NCBI GenBank assembly: GCA_025331445.1 | Contig: JAIWNE010000038.1 | Location: 186,001-250,000 of the forward strand | Direction: 5' to 3' | Source of the DNA: Blakeslea trispora | Taxonomy: Eukaryota > Mucoromycota > Mucoromycetes > Mucorales > Choanephoraceae | DNA length: 64,000 bases | In this document: one piece after another, positions 47,181 to 57,949 of the stretch | How the letters are laid out: each line of letters opens with the position of its first letter | Position numbering within the stretch: the stretch's first letter is position 1 | The notes under the pieces: model-generated | Seen by the model: only the letters and a program-made list of their open reading frames with translations | Told to the model about the DNA's origin: nothing | Databases searched by the model: none | Translations under genes and position numbers: made by a program

Positions 47181-48613
47181 AAATGGATAAAGAAAAAAAG
47201 AAGAAAAGAAGGCGAAAAACGAAGCCTTTTTATACCTTTTTGACAGCACTCAATCACATGTTGGCCTGGACTGCTGAAATTTTTCTGCCGATCCATTGGG
47301 ACTGGCTTTTTATTGTTTTTCCCACACCCTGACTTTATTTTAATACCACTGTATACCTTGCAAATAGAGATGAAGGAAAAAAGAGAGTAAGAGCAAGAAA
47401 AGAAGAGTTGAGAAACCAAAGAAGTACAATAGACTTCTCTGCCTTTTGCTTCACTGACTTATGAACTCCTTTTTAAAAATGCATTGATTGTCATGACACT
47501 TGTCCAACCATCAAAACTGTTTGTCAATCCGAGTAAGCTCCGCTCTATACCGACTCTCTTACTTTATTATATGACCTTAGTGAATGTATACGCTTTCAAA
47601 AGCTCTGATTTATTTAACAATACTATGCTTGTTAAAGCTGAATACTTTTGTTTTATTGCAATAGAACTCTCTTTAGATTTGTTTCTTTTTATCAACTAAT
47701 GGTCAAGACTTTTTGTAGACTGAATGGAAATGCTAATGTAGTCCATTTTGCCTGAATTTACAAGTTTCTTGATTTTTCTCTGAATAACAATGTCTAAAAA
47801 TTCTAGTAAAATCTTCAATAACATTTTTTTAACATTGCAGAGAATGAGCAAAGAAAAGAAGTTTCATCAAAGCAATTGCGAGAGTCTTTATTCACATGTT
47901 TTTCTATTGAAGCAACTTTTTTTTATAGTCATTGCTCAATTCAAAAGCTATACAAAACTATTAGAAAATCTTTGAATCAAAGAACACCCCTAAATCGGAT
48001 ACCATGATTAAATACAAAAGCAACCTTCCTTTCTGTCAAAATTTGAATCTTGCAAATGCTTATCTTTCGAATTTAAACTAAGAGATGTTATAGTGTTATC
48101 TCCACTGTATTGTCAATAATTTCAGGAAGCTTCAGAGCCAGTTTCTCTGCACAAGTCATTAGAGAGGAAATTGTATGTCTGTTTGATAAGATGAACAAGA
48201 AATTAGAGGAAAGCTTTGCCCTAATAACAGAAGAAAGAAACTCGATAGCTAAAGGAAGACCTGGATTAAGTTGAAGCAAATGAGAAATAAGATCGCATTG
48301 AATTATGTGACTACATGCAACATAACAGCTCTTTGTAAGATGTATACACAAGTATCAAGGCAGCTCCATCATAAAGCTTTTGCTCATGAAATAACCTATT
48401 GCCATTAAAAAGACTTTTTCGGCATTTGATAATGTTTTTTTCTGTGTAAAGCATTTGGCATGTATCTTGTATCAATATGATTATTCTTTAAAAACAGCCC
48501 CGCCTTAAAAGCAGTATAACGGAGTATAAAAAAGTCTAGATTTGATACCTTCTACTAACAAAAGTTTTTCTTGCTACAAAGAAAAAACAAAAGTTTTTCA
48601 TTTACTCTTTCCT

Positions 48614-49950
48614 ATGCCAAACCCACCACCACCACCCGAGTACATATTCCGAGAACACAAAAGCACAGTCAACTATGTTCATTTGTTTGAGCGAGATCAG
48701 TACCTTGCTTCTTGGTAAACAACAAAATTAAACCAAAAGTGTTATTCTCCTCAACCAAAAAGAACTGCCATCTAGTGATTCCGATGGTTGGATCGTGATC
48801 TGGAAACTGAAAACAAGAAGACCCATACACAAATGGAAGGCACATGAAGACAGTTGTTTGAAACTAGTTGTAACTGAAGTCAACACATTAATAAGGTAAT
48901 GAAGAGAGATATGCAGAGGGGAAGAAGTAAGATTAAGCTTACTAAACTATTTTCTCCTCTCCTATAGTCAAGGCAGAGATAACATGATTCATGTTTGGAA
49001 GTTTAGTGCTGAGAACAGTCAAGTACCTGAGCTTGTATCGTCTGTTGTTTACAATGGTTTGGGCTTTTGTAAGTTTTCATATTATCAACAAACTCAAGGT
49101 ATGAAATGAAAAATATGTTAAAAAAGAAAACAAGAGAGCTTATTTAAATGTCAAGGTTCAACTCTGTTATGTTTTCCTTCAAGAGACGACATCAATATGG
49201 TAACCGCTTAAGATAAGCAACGGCTACACAAGAAAAAGAAATTAATAGTGAAAATCAAGTTTGATATCTATGACTTGACTTATCAGCGTTTTGTGCTGCA
49301 AAATGTAGGAGCTGATCGTCACACAGATAACGGCTCACATCGGCATGGCGCTTGTATGGCAGTGCAATTGTTTGGGACACTAGATACTCTATTCGTTGTA
49401 GCGGGATACGAAAGTGGTAGCATTGTACTATGGCAAGTGGAGCAAAATCAAGCTAAATCTGTTTGGCATAAAAAAGAACATACAGAACCAGGTAAGAACA
49501 GCTTGATTGTTTCAGTTTTGCGTAATACCTGATCATCATATTAGTGCTGGATCTGGCTATAGATATCTCGAGAACGTTTATTTTATCTTCATCTGCAGAC
49601 AACCAAGTATGCAAATACTCTGTACAGACAGGTGATATTATCAAGAAAATCACGTTAAAAAAGTCGGGCATGGTGGTACTCAAGATACGCTCTGACAACA
49701 AGATTTTTGGTTTGGGAGGATATGATGGAAAGTAAATTAAACATACGCAAAAAAGAAAGAAAGAATTGTATGATTTATGCATTTATTTTGCTATAGAATT
49801 CGCTTATTTTCTGTGAAATCAATGACACCATTAGCTATCTTGTCTTATCATAAAGATACGATCAATGGACTTGATTTTGGTGTTGAAAACCATCACTGGC
49901 TGATAGGTGGAAGCCAAGACCATCGCATCAGTCTTTGGAGCATATTTTAA
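48614..49950 (+). CDS. ASA1: WD40 protein, ASTRA-associated protein 1 (Asa1/GNB1L) homologue
   Basis: Exons 48614..48714, 48776..48895, 48968..49098, 49156..49199, 49260..49491, 49545..49731, 49797..49950; 322 residues. Asa1 belongs to the ASTRA/TTT network that supports PIKK kinases and chromatin complexes. The N-terminus starts MPNPPPPPEYIFREHKSTVN, matching the family's Pro-rich lead into the first repeat. WD-type blocks: CDSDGWIVIWKLKTRRP, SQGRDNMIHVWKF, CMAVQLFGTLDTLFVVAGYE / SGSIVLWQVE, SSADNQVCKYSVQTGD, and the terminal GGSQDHRISLWSIF ending at the stop, as in Asa1. The protein is a single compact propeller, somewhat shorter than yeast Asa1. The fourth exon is only 44 nt; its downstream acceptor (ATCAAG) was the only one keeping the frame. 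Confidence 0.85.
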
Positions 49951-50085
49951 CGTCACATGGTTTTAGAATATGATAAGCAAGATTAATGGTTGATCTTTGG
50001 TTGGCTATGATTGGCGTATCACAAAGATGCGCTTTTCCTCTCTTCCTTTCCGAGAAGGTCTAGTCGCAAAATTGAAACTCCATTC

Positions 50086-50121
50086 CTATCTTCTTTGCTA
50101 TCTATTTTATGCCTATATAAA
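50086..50121 (+). promoter_or_regulatory. GATA motifs and TATA box of the ammonium transporter gene
   Basis: Two CTATCT sequences (50086..50091, 50098..50103) are reverse-strand AGATAG, matching the HGATAR site of fungal nitrogen GATA factors (AreA/Gln3 type). TATATAAA follows at 50114..50121, 90 bp before the ATG. Paired GATA sites next to a TATA box fit nitrogen-repressed expression of a Mep/Amt gene (inference). Confidence 0.5.
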
Positions 50122-50210
50122 GTAATGATACTTCAACTTCTTTGATCCCTTATTGTTTCTTTTCTCTTATTTTCTTCTTACATTTACAACATTGATAATA
50201 AAACAGACAA

Positions 50211-51750
50211 ATGGCTGATGCAGCAGTAACATACAACTCAGGCGATATTGCTTGGGTTTTAATTTCTACAGCACTCGTCTGGCTCATGATTCCAGGCGTT
50301 GGATACTTTTATTCGGGTATGGCCAGAAGAAAAAACGCCCTATCATTAATTATGTCCTGTGTCTTGTCACTTGTGGTTGTGAGTGTGCAATGGTTCATAT
50401 GGGGTTACAGTCTGACGTTCAGTAAGACGGCTACGAATGGCTTTATTGGTAATCTGGATAATGCCTTTTTGCGTGGTGTCTTTGGTGATCCCTCCATTGC
50501 CTCAAGTGCCGTTCCTGACCTTGTCTTTTGTATTTTCCAATGCATGTTTGCTGCCTTGACACCAGCTCTTGCTATTGGTTCTGCAGGTAAATCAAGATAA
50601 ATTACAACAAACAATGTCTTTTTTTTTCTTTTCATTTTACTTGAATCTAACTGGATTTTTTAAGCTGAACGTGCTAGAATTTTACCCATGATCATTTTCA
50701 TCTTTATTTGGTCAACAGTTGTCTATAATGTTGTAGCTAGTTGGACTTGGAATGTCAGTGGATGGAGTGCCAAGATGGGTGCGATTGACTATGCAGGAGG
50801 TGTAAGTAAATTTAGGGACTTGTTCCACAAAGACACTAACTCATCGATGTTAGACACCTGTTCATATCACAAGTGGCTTTGCTAGTTTGGCCTATGCCTT
50901 GATTCTGGGTCGCCGTGAAGGCCATGACCACAAGAAAGAAGAATTCAAGCCTCACAACATGTCAAATGTTGTGCTTGGTACTGCTTTACTTTGGTTTGGT
51001 TGGTTTGGCTTCAACGGTGGCTCTGGTTTGGCAGGTAATCTTCGTGCTGCTATGGCCTGTGTGGTGACCAACTTGGCTGCCTCTGTAGGTGCTATCACCT
51101 GGATGTTGATTGATTATCGTGTCGAACGCAAATTCTCTGCTCTAGGTTTCTGTTCTGGTGCTGTAGCTGGACTTGTAGCTATCACACCTGCTTCTGGCTA
51201 TGTTGGTCCTGCACCTGCTGTAGCTATTGGCTTTTTGGGAGCCTGTGCATGTAATTTGGCTTGTCATTTGAAGCGCCTTCTTCGCTTTGATGATGTTGCT
51301 GATGTATTTGCAGTTCATGGTGTTGGTGGTTACCTTGGTTCCTTGTTGACAGGTATCTTTGCTGAATCTTATGTAGCTGCTTTGGATGGCACCGAAATTA
51401 CAGGTGGTTGGATGAATCGACACTGGATCCAATTAGGATATCAACTGGCTGAAGCTACTGCTGGTGCGTCCTATTCCTTTGTTGTTACGTTCATTATTCT
51501 TTATATCATGAACAAGATCCCTGGTCTCTCTCTTCGTGTAGATCGTGAGTCTGAACTTCAAGGTCTAGATGCTGCTGAAATTGGTGAAATGGCTTATTAT
51601 CATGTTGATAAGATTGTCGGTGTCAACCAAAGCACAGGTGAAGAAACTGTCATGAAACAACAAGTTGCAAACTATAATATCGAACCTCAAGCCCAAGGTA
51701 CCATGGGCACTGAAAAACCTTATGCTCATGACAGTTTAAACAATGTTTAA
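50211..51750 (+). CDS. ammonium transporter, Mep/Amt family
   Basis: Exons 50211..50586, 50665..50801, 50854..51750; 469 residues. Plasma-membrane uptake of ammonium as a trimer; some fungal members also sense ammonium. About 11 hydrophobic segments are visible from DIAWVLISTALVWLMIPGVG (TM1) onward. Landmarks: GYFYSGMARRKNALS, AAERARILPM, GTPVHITSGFASLAYAL (first pore His), LLWFGWFGFNGGSGLAG, VFAVHGVGGYLGSLLTGIFA (second pore His). The twin His pair of the conduction path is intact. The C-terminal tail of about 90 residues (LGL-type DAAEIGEMAYYH) keeps the ExGE-like regulatory start. The lack of an N-terminal extension is normal for fungi. Promoter GATA sites support nitrogen control. Confidence 0.97.
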
Positions 51751-52413
51751 AGTAGCATTTGATTCTCTTATTTATTCATATATATATATATATCTTGTCA
51801 AATTGTTCACAAAACGCTCTATTTTAACCTAATTTAATACTATCTTGCATCATAAAACAATTTACCTTAATAAAACATAACCTACTTAATTTTTTTTCTC
51901 TGTATAAAAAAGAACACACGCTCTTATTAAGCAAATCAGTCAACCTATTCAAATGCTAGCAAAACAAGATGACCAAACTAGATCCGTTTATATGGACGAA
52001 TATCTTACAATCCAAGTTTGCAGCAAGTGCAAATAAGAGCTCTGAATAATGTGATTGACAGTAAATCATGACAAATAGTACATACAATCCTCAAGTGTAA
52101 ATCTTGTAGTATCATATGGAATTGTAGTTCAAACGCTGTTAAGAACATTTGATATAATTTTACTCGACAAGCAAATCGCAACAGCAAAATATTACCTATC
52201 TTTGAGAAACCTTCTTTTAACTCGGCAAATATAGAATTTTTTGCGCTCCTTGTAATTGCAAGTAGTTTATGAGACGAAGCAAAATGTCGAAACAAACTAA
52301 AAACTTTATATGTTTAAATATAAAAGCACTTTAATGGCATTACAAAGATAATATAAATATCACAAGCTATGAGGCCAGCATTGAAACAAATTTAAATTTC
52401 TTCAGCTTTATGT
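51751..52413. other. convergent 3' spacer
   Basis: 663 bp between convergent genes, with a short (TA)n run at about 51778-51794. No gene recognised; the open frame at 52005..52295 has no family features. Confidence 0.5.
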
Positions 52414-53274
52414 CTAATTGCATTTGCCTTTGATACAATCTTCTTTGCAGTCTCGGTGGCTACTACAGCATGCACCCTTAGGTCCGTTACCCTTTTTCTT
52501 GCCACGATAGCCAGATTTGCACACAGAGGGTGTTTGTGTAGGCTTCACTAAAGTAGTCTTTTTTGTAGTTGAGCTTGACTTAGTAGTGGATGACTGTATT
52601 GTCTTTCTTGTAGGTCCATTACATCTTCCCTTGACACAATCGTCTTTACAGTCAGCTTCAGTCTTACAGCAGTCGCCGCTGTAGCCATTGCCTTTCTTCT
52701 TGTTGAAGACGTTGATATTGTTAGAACAGATACTAGGAAGAGTAGTAGGGATGATAGTAGGAATAATAGTAGTAGTAGTAGTGGTTGCTGTAGTTGTAGA
52801 AGTAGTAGTAGTTGTCGTTTTTGTAGTAGTGGTGGTGGTTGTAGTAGTAGTGGTAGAAGTGGTAGAATCTTCAACGATATTTAAACCGCAATGGTAAATT
52901 TTGCCGCCCTCAATGTTTTCTCCTGGACGACATTTGATATTGAATGGGAGTCCCACGGGTTTCAAATAGTCAAGAGCATTTCTATCATTAGGTTTTGCGT
53001 AAGCCATGATACCAGGCGAGCGTGCCTCAGAACCTGGAGTACAGAAAGGGTTTTGAGGAGAAGAGGTATAAACAGCATCAGCGGTAGAAAGCTTTACACA
53101 AGGGTAATTGCAATCATTGGCAGGTAAACAGGCAGTATAGTCTCCAAACATGTCCTCAGGCTCAAGCACTGTTACAATCACCTCCTGTACTTGAGGAGTT
53201 GGTAAGTCTGAAGAATCAGCAGCACAAAGTTGGGTTAAACCAAAAACAAGCAAAATCGAGAGAGCAAGCTTCAT
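52414..53274 (-). CDS. secreted protein with Thr-rich linker and two six-cysteine modules
   Basis: A single exon of 286 residues. Signal peptide MKLALSILLVFGLTQLCAA. Residues 40-135 form a first domain with six dispersed Cys (49, 55, 59, 78, 115, 129). Residues 138-170 are almost pure Thr, a mucin-like O-glycosylated linker. Then come two copies of a short basic module (183-219 and 252-286) built as C-x16/18-CC-x5-C-x3-C-x4-C, sharing KKKGNG before the CC and D/E-rich centres (DCKDDCVKGRC, DCKEDCIKGKC). The modules resemble disulfide-knot or carbohydrate-binding peptides, but I cannot assign a named family. Extracellular or cell-wall location is well supported; function is not. The start is the only ATG next to the signal peptide. 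Confidence 0.85.
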   Translation of the reverse strand: MKLALSILLVFGLTQLCAADSSDLPTPQVQEVIVTVLEPEDMFGDYTACLPANDCNYPCVKLSTADAVYTSSPQNPFCTPGSEARSPGIMAYAKPNDRNALDYLKPVGLPFNIKCRPGENIEGGKIYHCGLNIVEDSTTSTTTTTTTTTTTKTTTTTTSTTTATTTTTTIIPTIIPTTLPSICSNNINVFNKKKGNGYSGDCCKTEADCKDDCVKGRCNGPTRKTIQSSTTKSSSTTKKTTLVKPTQTPSVCKSGYRGKKKGNGPKGACCSSHRDCKEDCIKGKCN

Positions 53275-55471
53275 TACAAAAAAAAAAGGAGAGGTGGCAA
53301 AATCAAATAAATGATAAAAAGAAAGAAGAAAAGAACCAAAAGGTTAGCAAAAAACTATTTTTTTTTATAATGATCAGCGGAACAAGTGAATGAAAGCTTA
53401 ATTATAGTGGAGACTATAGTATGACAGGTCTGTCAATGAAAACATGAACTAATGGAAATGTTAGATTTGTCACTTTTTTTTGGGGATGAATCTCCAAATA
53501 AGGTATATATACTTTATTTTGTATAATTCAACAGACAAAGAGATAAAAACAAACACATCTTCTCTACGTTATATTGATTTCTGGTCTCTTTTGTCAAACT
53601 ATAATGAATTGGAAGTAGATTTCATTTTATCAAAACAAGTATGAGCTGACTTATATCGTCTTTAAGGATTTCTTTATTTTGTTGTCATCAAGCAATCTAA
53701 CAAAGCTGAGAGAAGGAGAATCAAATGTGTATTTTCTTAAAATAGCTATATTTTATGTTTCTCTCTGAAGGATTTTATCTGTCGATTCTAAAAGAAAGAT
53801 AGAACAAAGAAGGCAGTAAATTGCTGTTTAGTTCAAGTTATCCTTTAATAAAACTCAAGTGGCTTCTTACACAATGTTTAGCAAGTTTGGTTTCAGTTCT
53901 CTATAAATAATCTGTGGATGCATTTGACATTCTATTGTTACACTGATCGTCGCTCAAATCAAATCAAACATACTTGGCTTACCTTTTGTTATTATTTGTT
54001 TCACTGTACGCCAGTAGTTTGAGTCTTGAAAGTGATCTTCCTTTCACATCAACCCATCTCTCTCATTGTTTGAGAACACAAGTGATGATTCAAAAAAAAA
54101 TCATAGGAGTAGAGCATGTAACACAAATATAGACAACGGATGATCCATATATGGAAGATGCTTGAACTGGTAATTCATCACGACAAGCAGTGACTAAATG
54201 CTTAAAACAACATTAAGCCGAAAAAGTCATTTACTTGTATTTTGGCCATTTGCTTTTTTTTAATCACGCAAAAGAAGTTCATTGAAAAAAGAGAGAGAGA
54301 GAGAGACACCTTTTAAAGTAACAGTTTTTTTTTTAAATCAAAACAGCTCTTTTTTTTTGGGCTCTATAATGAAAGTATAGTTTATATAAATTATAGCACT
54401 TATTTATTTTGCTCATGAAGAAAAAAAAAAGTTTGCGCACACGGTAATCAATGCGTTTTTAAAAAGGAGTTTGTAAGTCAGAGAAATGAAAGATTCAAAA
54501 TCAATAAACTATGTCTACATGCAATATCATCTCTATTTTTCTTTATTTCGACCTTGATTATTTTTGTATACAAATCATATGTCTAATAGCAAATAAAAGT
54601 CCCTGTATAATCTTGTTAGCTGTAGACTTCAGAAAGTTAGGCCCATGTCACCCAAGTTAAAGAAAAATGTGTGTGTGCTGTCAAAAGAATGCCAACATAA
54701 ACATATCTTGTTTTTATCAATTCATTAGCTATTGTCCTTCTTTGCATAGTACTAAACCACTCTACCTTGACATTTTAAATCCATCCCTTGCAATCTAACA
54801 AGCACATCAACTTTCAAATTGATAAAATAGAAGAATTAAGATGACTACAGGATGACAAGAAGTCAGGTCATAGATCTAGCTAATTTTCTTTTAGTCTTTT
54901 TTAGGCAACAACTATTCTCGATGTATTAAACAACTGAACACTACCTGTTTATTGACGATTTGGGTAGAATTGACACTGAAAAACTTGCTCAAGTTTCTTT
55001 TTCATCTATCAATCATAAATCAAGTGTATCCACTCCCTTTTTTTTTTTTTAGAAATAAAAAAAAAGCATATGAAATTGATAGATTGAAAAGAAAGTAGCC
55101 CTTTTTTAAAATAATAATAATAAAAAAAGGGCCTCATCTAGTTCATATCAAACAAGAAAATAACAGAAAATATGACTTCCTTCTTTTTCGTTTTCTTAAA
55201 ACAAGAAGTGGTCTGTTTGTTACTTAATTTTCCAGTCATTCATTGCATCATACAATACAAAAGACGGCCTGTCAAAATTTATTTTCTTTATATGCTAGGG
55301 CAAAAAAAAAAAAAGGACAGATTTATTTGTTCAATTGCATTAACGAGGATCATGATATTAAGCGAGAGCGTTTTATTGACTTGTCTCGTTTTCTTTTTTT
55401 TTTATTGTTTTCTTTCTATTTTTCCCTCTCTTTTTTTTTTCTTTTTCCCTTGATCTCTCCTTTAAAATAGT
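53275..55471. other. spacer upstream of the MedA-like gene
   Basis: About 2.2 kb between divergent genes. It is AT-rich with many A/T runs, a GTATATATAC element at about 53502 and a (GA)n stretch near 54292-54304. No coding sequence was recognised; the frames at 55172..55470 are homopolymer shadows. Likely regulatory for both flanking genes. Confidence 0.45.
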
Positions 55472-57723
55472 ATGACAATTGCAGACAGCGATCTATTACC
55501 AGTAACACCTACAATTAGTGACAAAAAAGTATTGACTTTAACAACTGACATGTCAGATACATTATTTGGTAAGTTCACATCCTGCCAAACTCAAGAGAAA
55601 AAAAAATAGTTGACAATTGAAGTTTTTATGAAGATTATGACATGTTATTGAAAGATGTTGAAAGTAATGAGACAGAAAGTATTAAATTGGAAGAAGATGA
55701 CATGCTGAATGAACTCTTTCATGATTCAACCAAAAGAGCACCTGTATGCTCTTCACTTCCTAAACTTGTACAATGGAGTCCACAACAAGGTCAGCCATCA
55801 GGTGTAATGACAATTGTGCTCGAATATGAAAAAGAAGTTCGCTGGACGATGGGTATTGTGTTTGGTCAATTAAGTGTCGAGACAACGCAACAGCAGCATC
55901 GAATACAAGAAAACACTTCAACCATCTGGATCACCTTGGTTGCTTCTGTACCTCCTATGAAGGAAACACAACCAGAAGGAGAACAAGTACCAATTTCGAT
56001 TACTTTGGTAGATTTAGATCATCTGGATAGAACACCAAACACAATGCAAATTGGCTTTTTCACTTATACAGAAGGTGTGTGTGTGTCTTTTTTTTTTCCT
56101 TCTCCACATTTTCTGATTTTTATTTGCTCATGATTGTTTTTTCCTTTTAGGTGTCCGATCAAATAATCGTAAACGTGCATTATCATGCGAGCCTGATGAA
56201 TGTGCCAACAAGAAGAATACATTTGCTACCAAAAAGTCAGGTAAAGACGACTTCATGACAAATAAAAAAAAATTATATTGAACTTGATTTTCTTTCTTTT
56301 AGCTCAAGATGAAGTGGATGCCCAATTACTTAAATTATTAGCACCTTATGATCCTCTATTAAATACAAACATGACTATTCAAGGCAATTGGGTTTCCACA
56401 CCTACACCCCCTCCTCCTGCCCTCTCTCATTCTTCAGTAGCTTCATCGCACGAATTGTGCACCTGGTCTATGGACGATCCAAACACCCATGGTCAATCCA
56501 ATTACACAACGACACCTAACATGACTACCTCCTATCCATCTTATCCAACCACTACACCTGTCCATCAAGGTCTTTTATCAGAGAGTTTTCCAAAAACGAC
56601 ACCTCCAAACGTGTATGATTCTATCTCTAATCCATTAGATACACTCCTTTCAAAAGAAAACATGTATCATGCTCTTCTTGAGATGCAACAACGTCAACAA
56701 TTCAAGCCAAACCCTATGATGTCCCAGCCAGCCAACAATTACATGAACTCTTTTCATTATCATCCAAACTACCTATTTCGAAATATGATACAACAACGAC
56801 ACTATCAACAACAGCAACAACAGTTTCATTGTCAACGACAAAGGCAATTGAGTCATTCTGATGCAACCTCTCATCCTACCCACCGACCACCTATGCTGGA
56901 TGTTCAACGACGTGCCTCTGCACCAGCTCATCCAATGTACACCGTCTCTCAATCAAATAACGGCTCAGCTCTCAACAAGGCTCATCTGAAGCTCAATGGT
57001 GATTTATTGGACATGACAACGAATTGGGATATGACCGAGTGGCGATTGGGTCGTCGTCTCGTTCATTTCTGGAGAAAGACAAGTTATAATGCAGAGGGGA
57101 GCCTGAGTCTAGTCGAGTGTGGTTTCAGTCCGATGGATCAACAGACCTATCATCAACAACGTATGCGAGACAATGTAGCTGCTGTAGCTGCTGCTGCTGC
57201 CGCCGCTGCTGCTGCCTCAAATTCTGGCGTCTCCAGTCTGACCCATAGCGATTACAATAGCAGTTCAAGTCGATCTGATGCTGCATCATCGCCTATTGTG
57301 ATCTCATGTATTTATTGGCGAGAAAGAAATGATTACTACATTACTTCTGTAGACTGTATCTATTTATTGGAGAGCATCATTGGCATTCATTTCACTGTGG
57401 AAGAAAAGAACCGGATCCGTCGAAATCTGGAAGGGTTTCGTCCCTTGACTGTCTCTAAATGCAAGACAGACTGTGCTGATTTCTTTAAGCTCATCATGTC
57501 CTTTCCTCACCCGAAGCCTCGTAATATTGAAAAGGATGTCAAGGTATTTTCCTGGAGAACATTACCGCATGCACTCAAGAAGATCATCCGAAAATATACA
57601 CCTTCTTACATCACCACCGCTCCCTTGGAACCTATCCATCAAAGACCCTCTCACGTCTCTATAGACAGCCAACATACATTTGGATCATCCAATGGTTCTC
57701 CTCAAAATAACCTCGGATTTTAA
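55472..57723 (+). CDS. MedA/Medusa-like developmental transcription regulator (DUF7082)
   Basis: Exons 55472..55568, 55634..56074, 56151..56240, 56303..57723; 682 residues. MedA proteins regulate conidiation, adhesion and morphogenesis in ascomycetes and dimorphism in Ustilago. An N-terminal acidic stretch leads to a beta-rich domain (VQWSPQQGQPSGVMTIVL...GIVFGQ), then a basic bipartite-like patch (NNRKRALSCEP). A long Gln/Pro/Thr-rich middle includes QQQQQQ runs. The conserved C-terminal domain reads EWRLGRRLVHFWRK, CIYWRERNDYYITSVDCIYL, FTVEEKNRIRRNLEGFRPLT, FPHPKPRNIEKDVKVFSWRT and LPHALKKIIRKY, which I recognise as MedA. A poly-Ala/Ser insert interrupts it. The long upstream region suits a developmental regulator. 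The acceptor at 55633 is the only phase-consistent choice. Confidence 0.85.
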
Positions 57724-57949
57724 TACGATATCTCTTTTACATCTGTGTTCAATAGCAATTATTAATTTTGGCAAATATATTCATCTACAGTAATAAAAAA
57801 AAGTAATTTTATAAGTCTATCATTACCTACAAGGACATTAAGAAAAAGAGCTTATTTTATTGAACCATATGCCCTTTATTTTTATTTTTATTTGTATATA
57901 GAGGTAGATTATGGTTGTATGTATATGTCAAAATAAACACACACACACT

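Larger units (their letters stand above)
45091..48613. other. large spacer, no supported gene
   Basis: About 3.5 kb upstream of the kinase and of ASA1. It contains the tandem repeat at 46966..47180 and a possible 33-codon frame at 46488..46589. Other open frames (for example 45557..45799, 48088..48351) show no recognisable features and no splice extensions. Otherwise AT-rich. Confidence 0.4.

Noticed and set aside
52688..52897. Antisense Val-rich frame opposite the Thr linker
   Set aside because: Direct shadow of the ACN repeat of the Thr tract.
55172..55470. Phe/Leu-rich frames just before the MedA-like gene
   Set aside because: Produced by T runs of the pyrimidine leader; they end before the real start at 55472.
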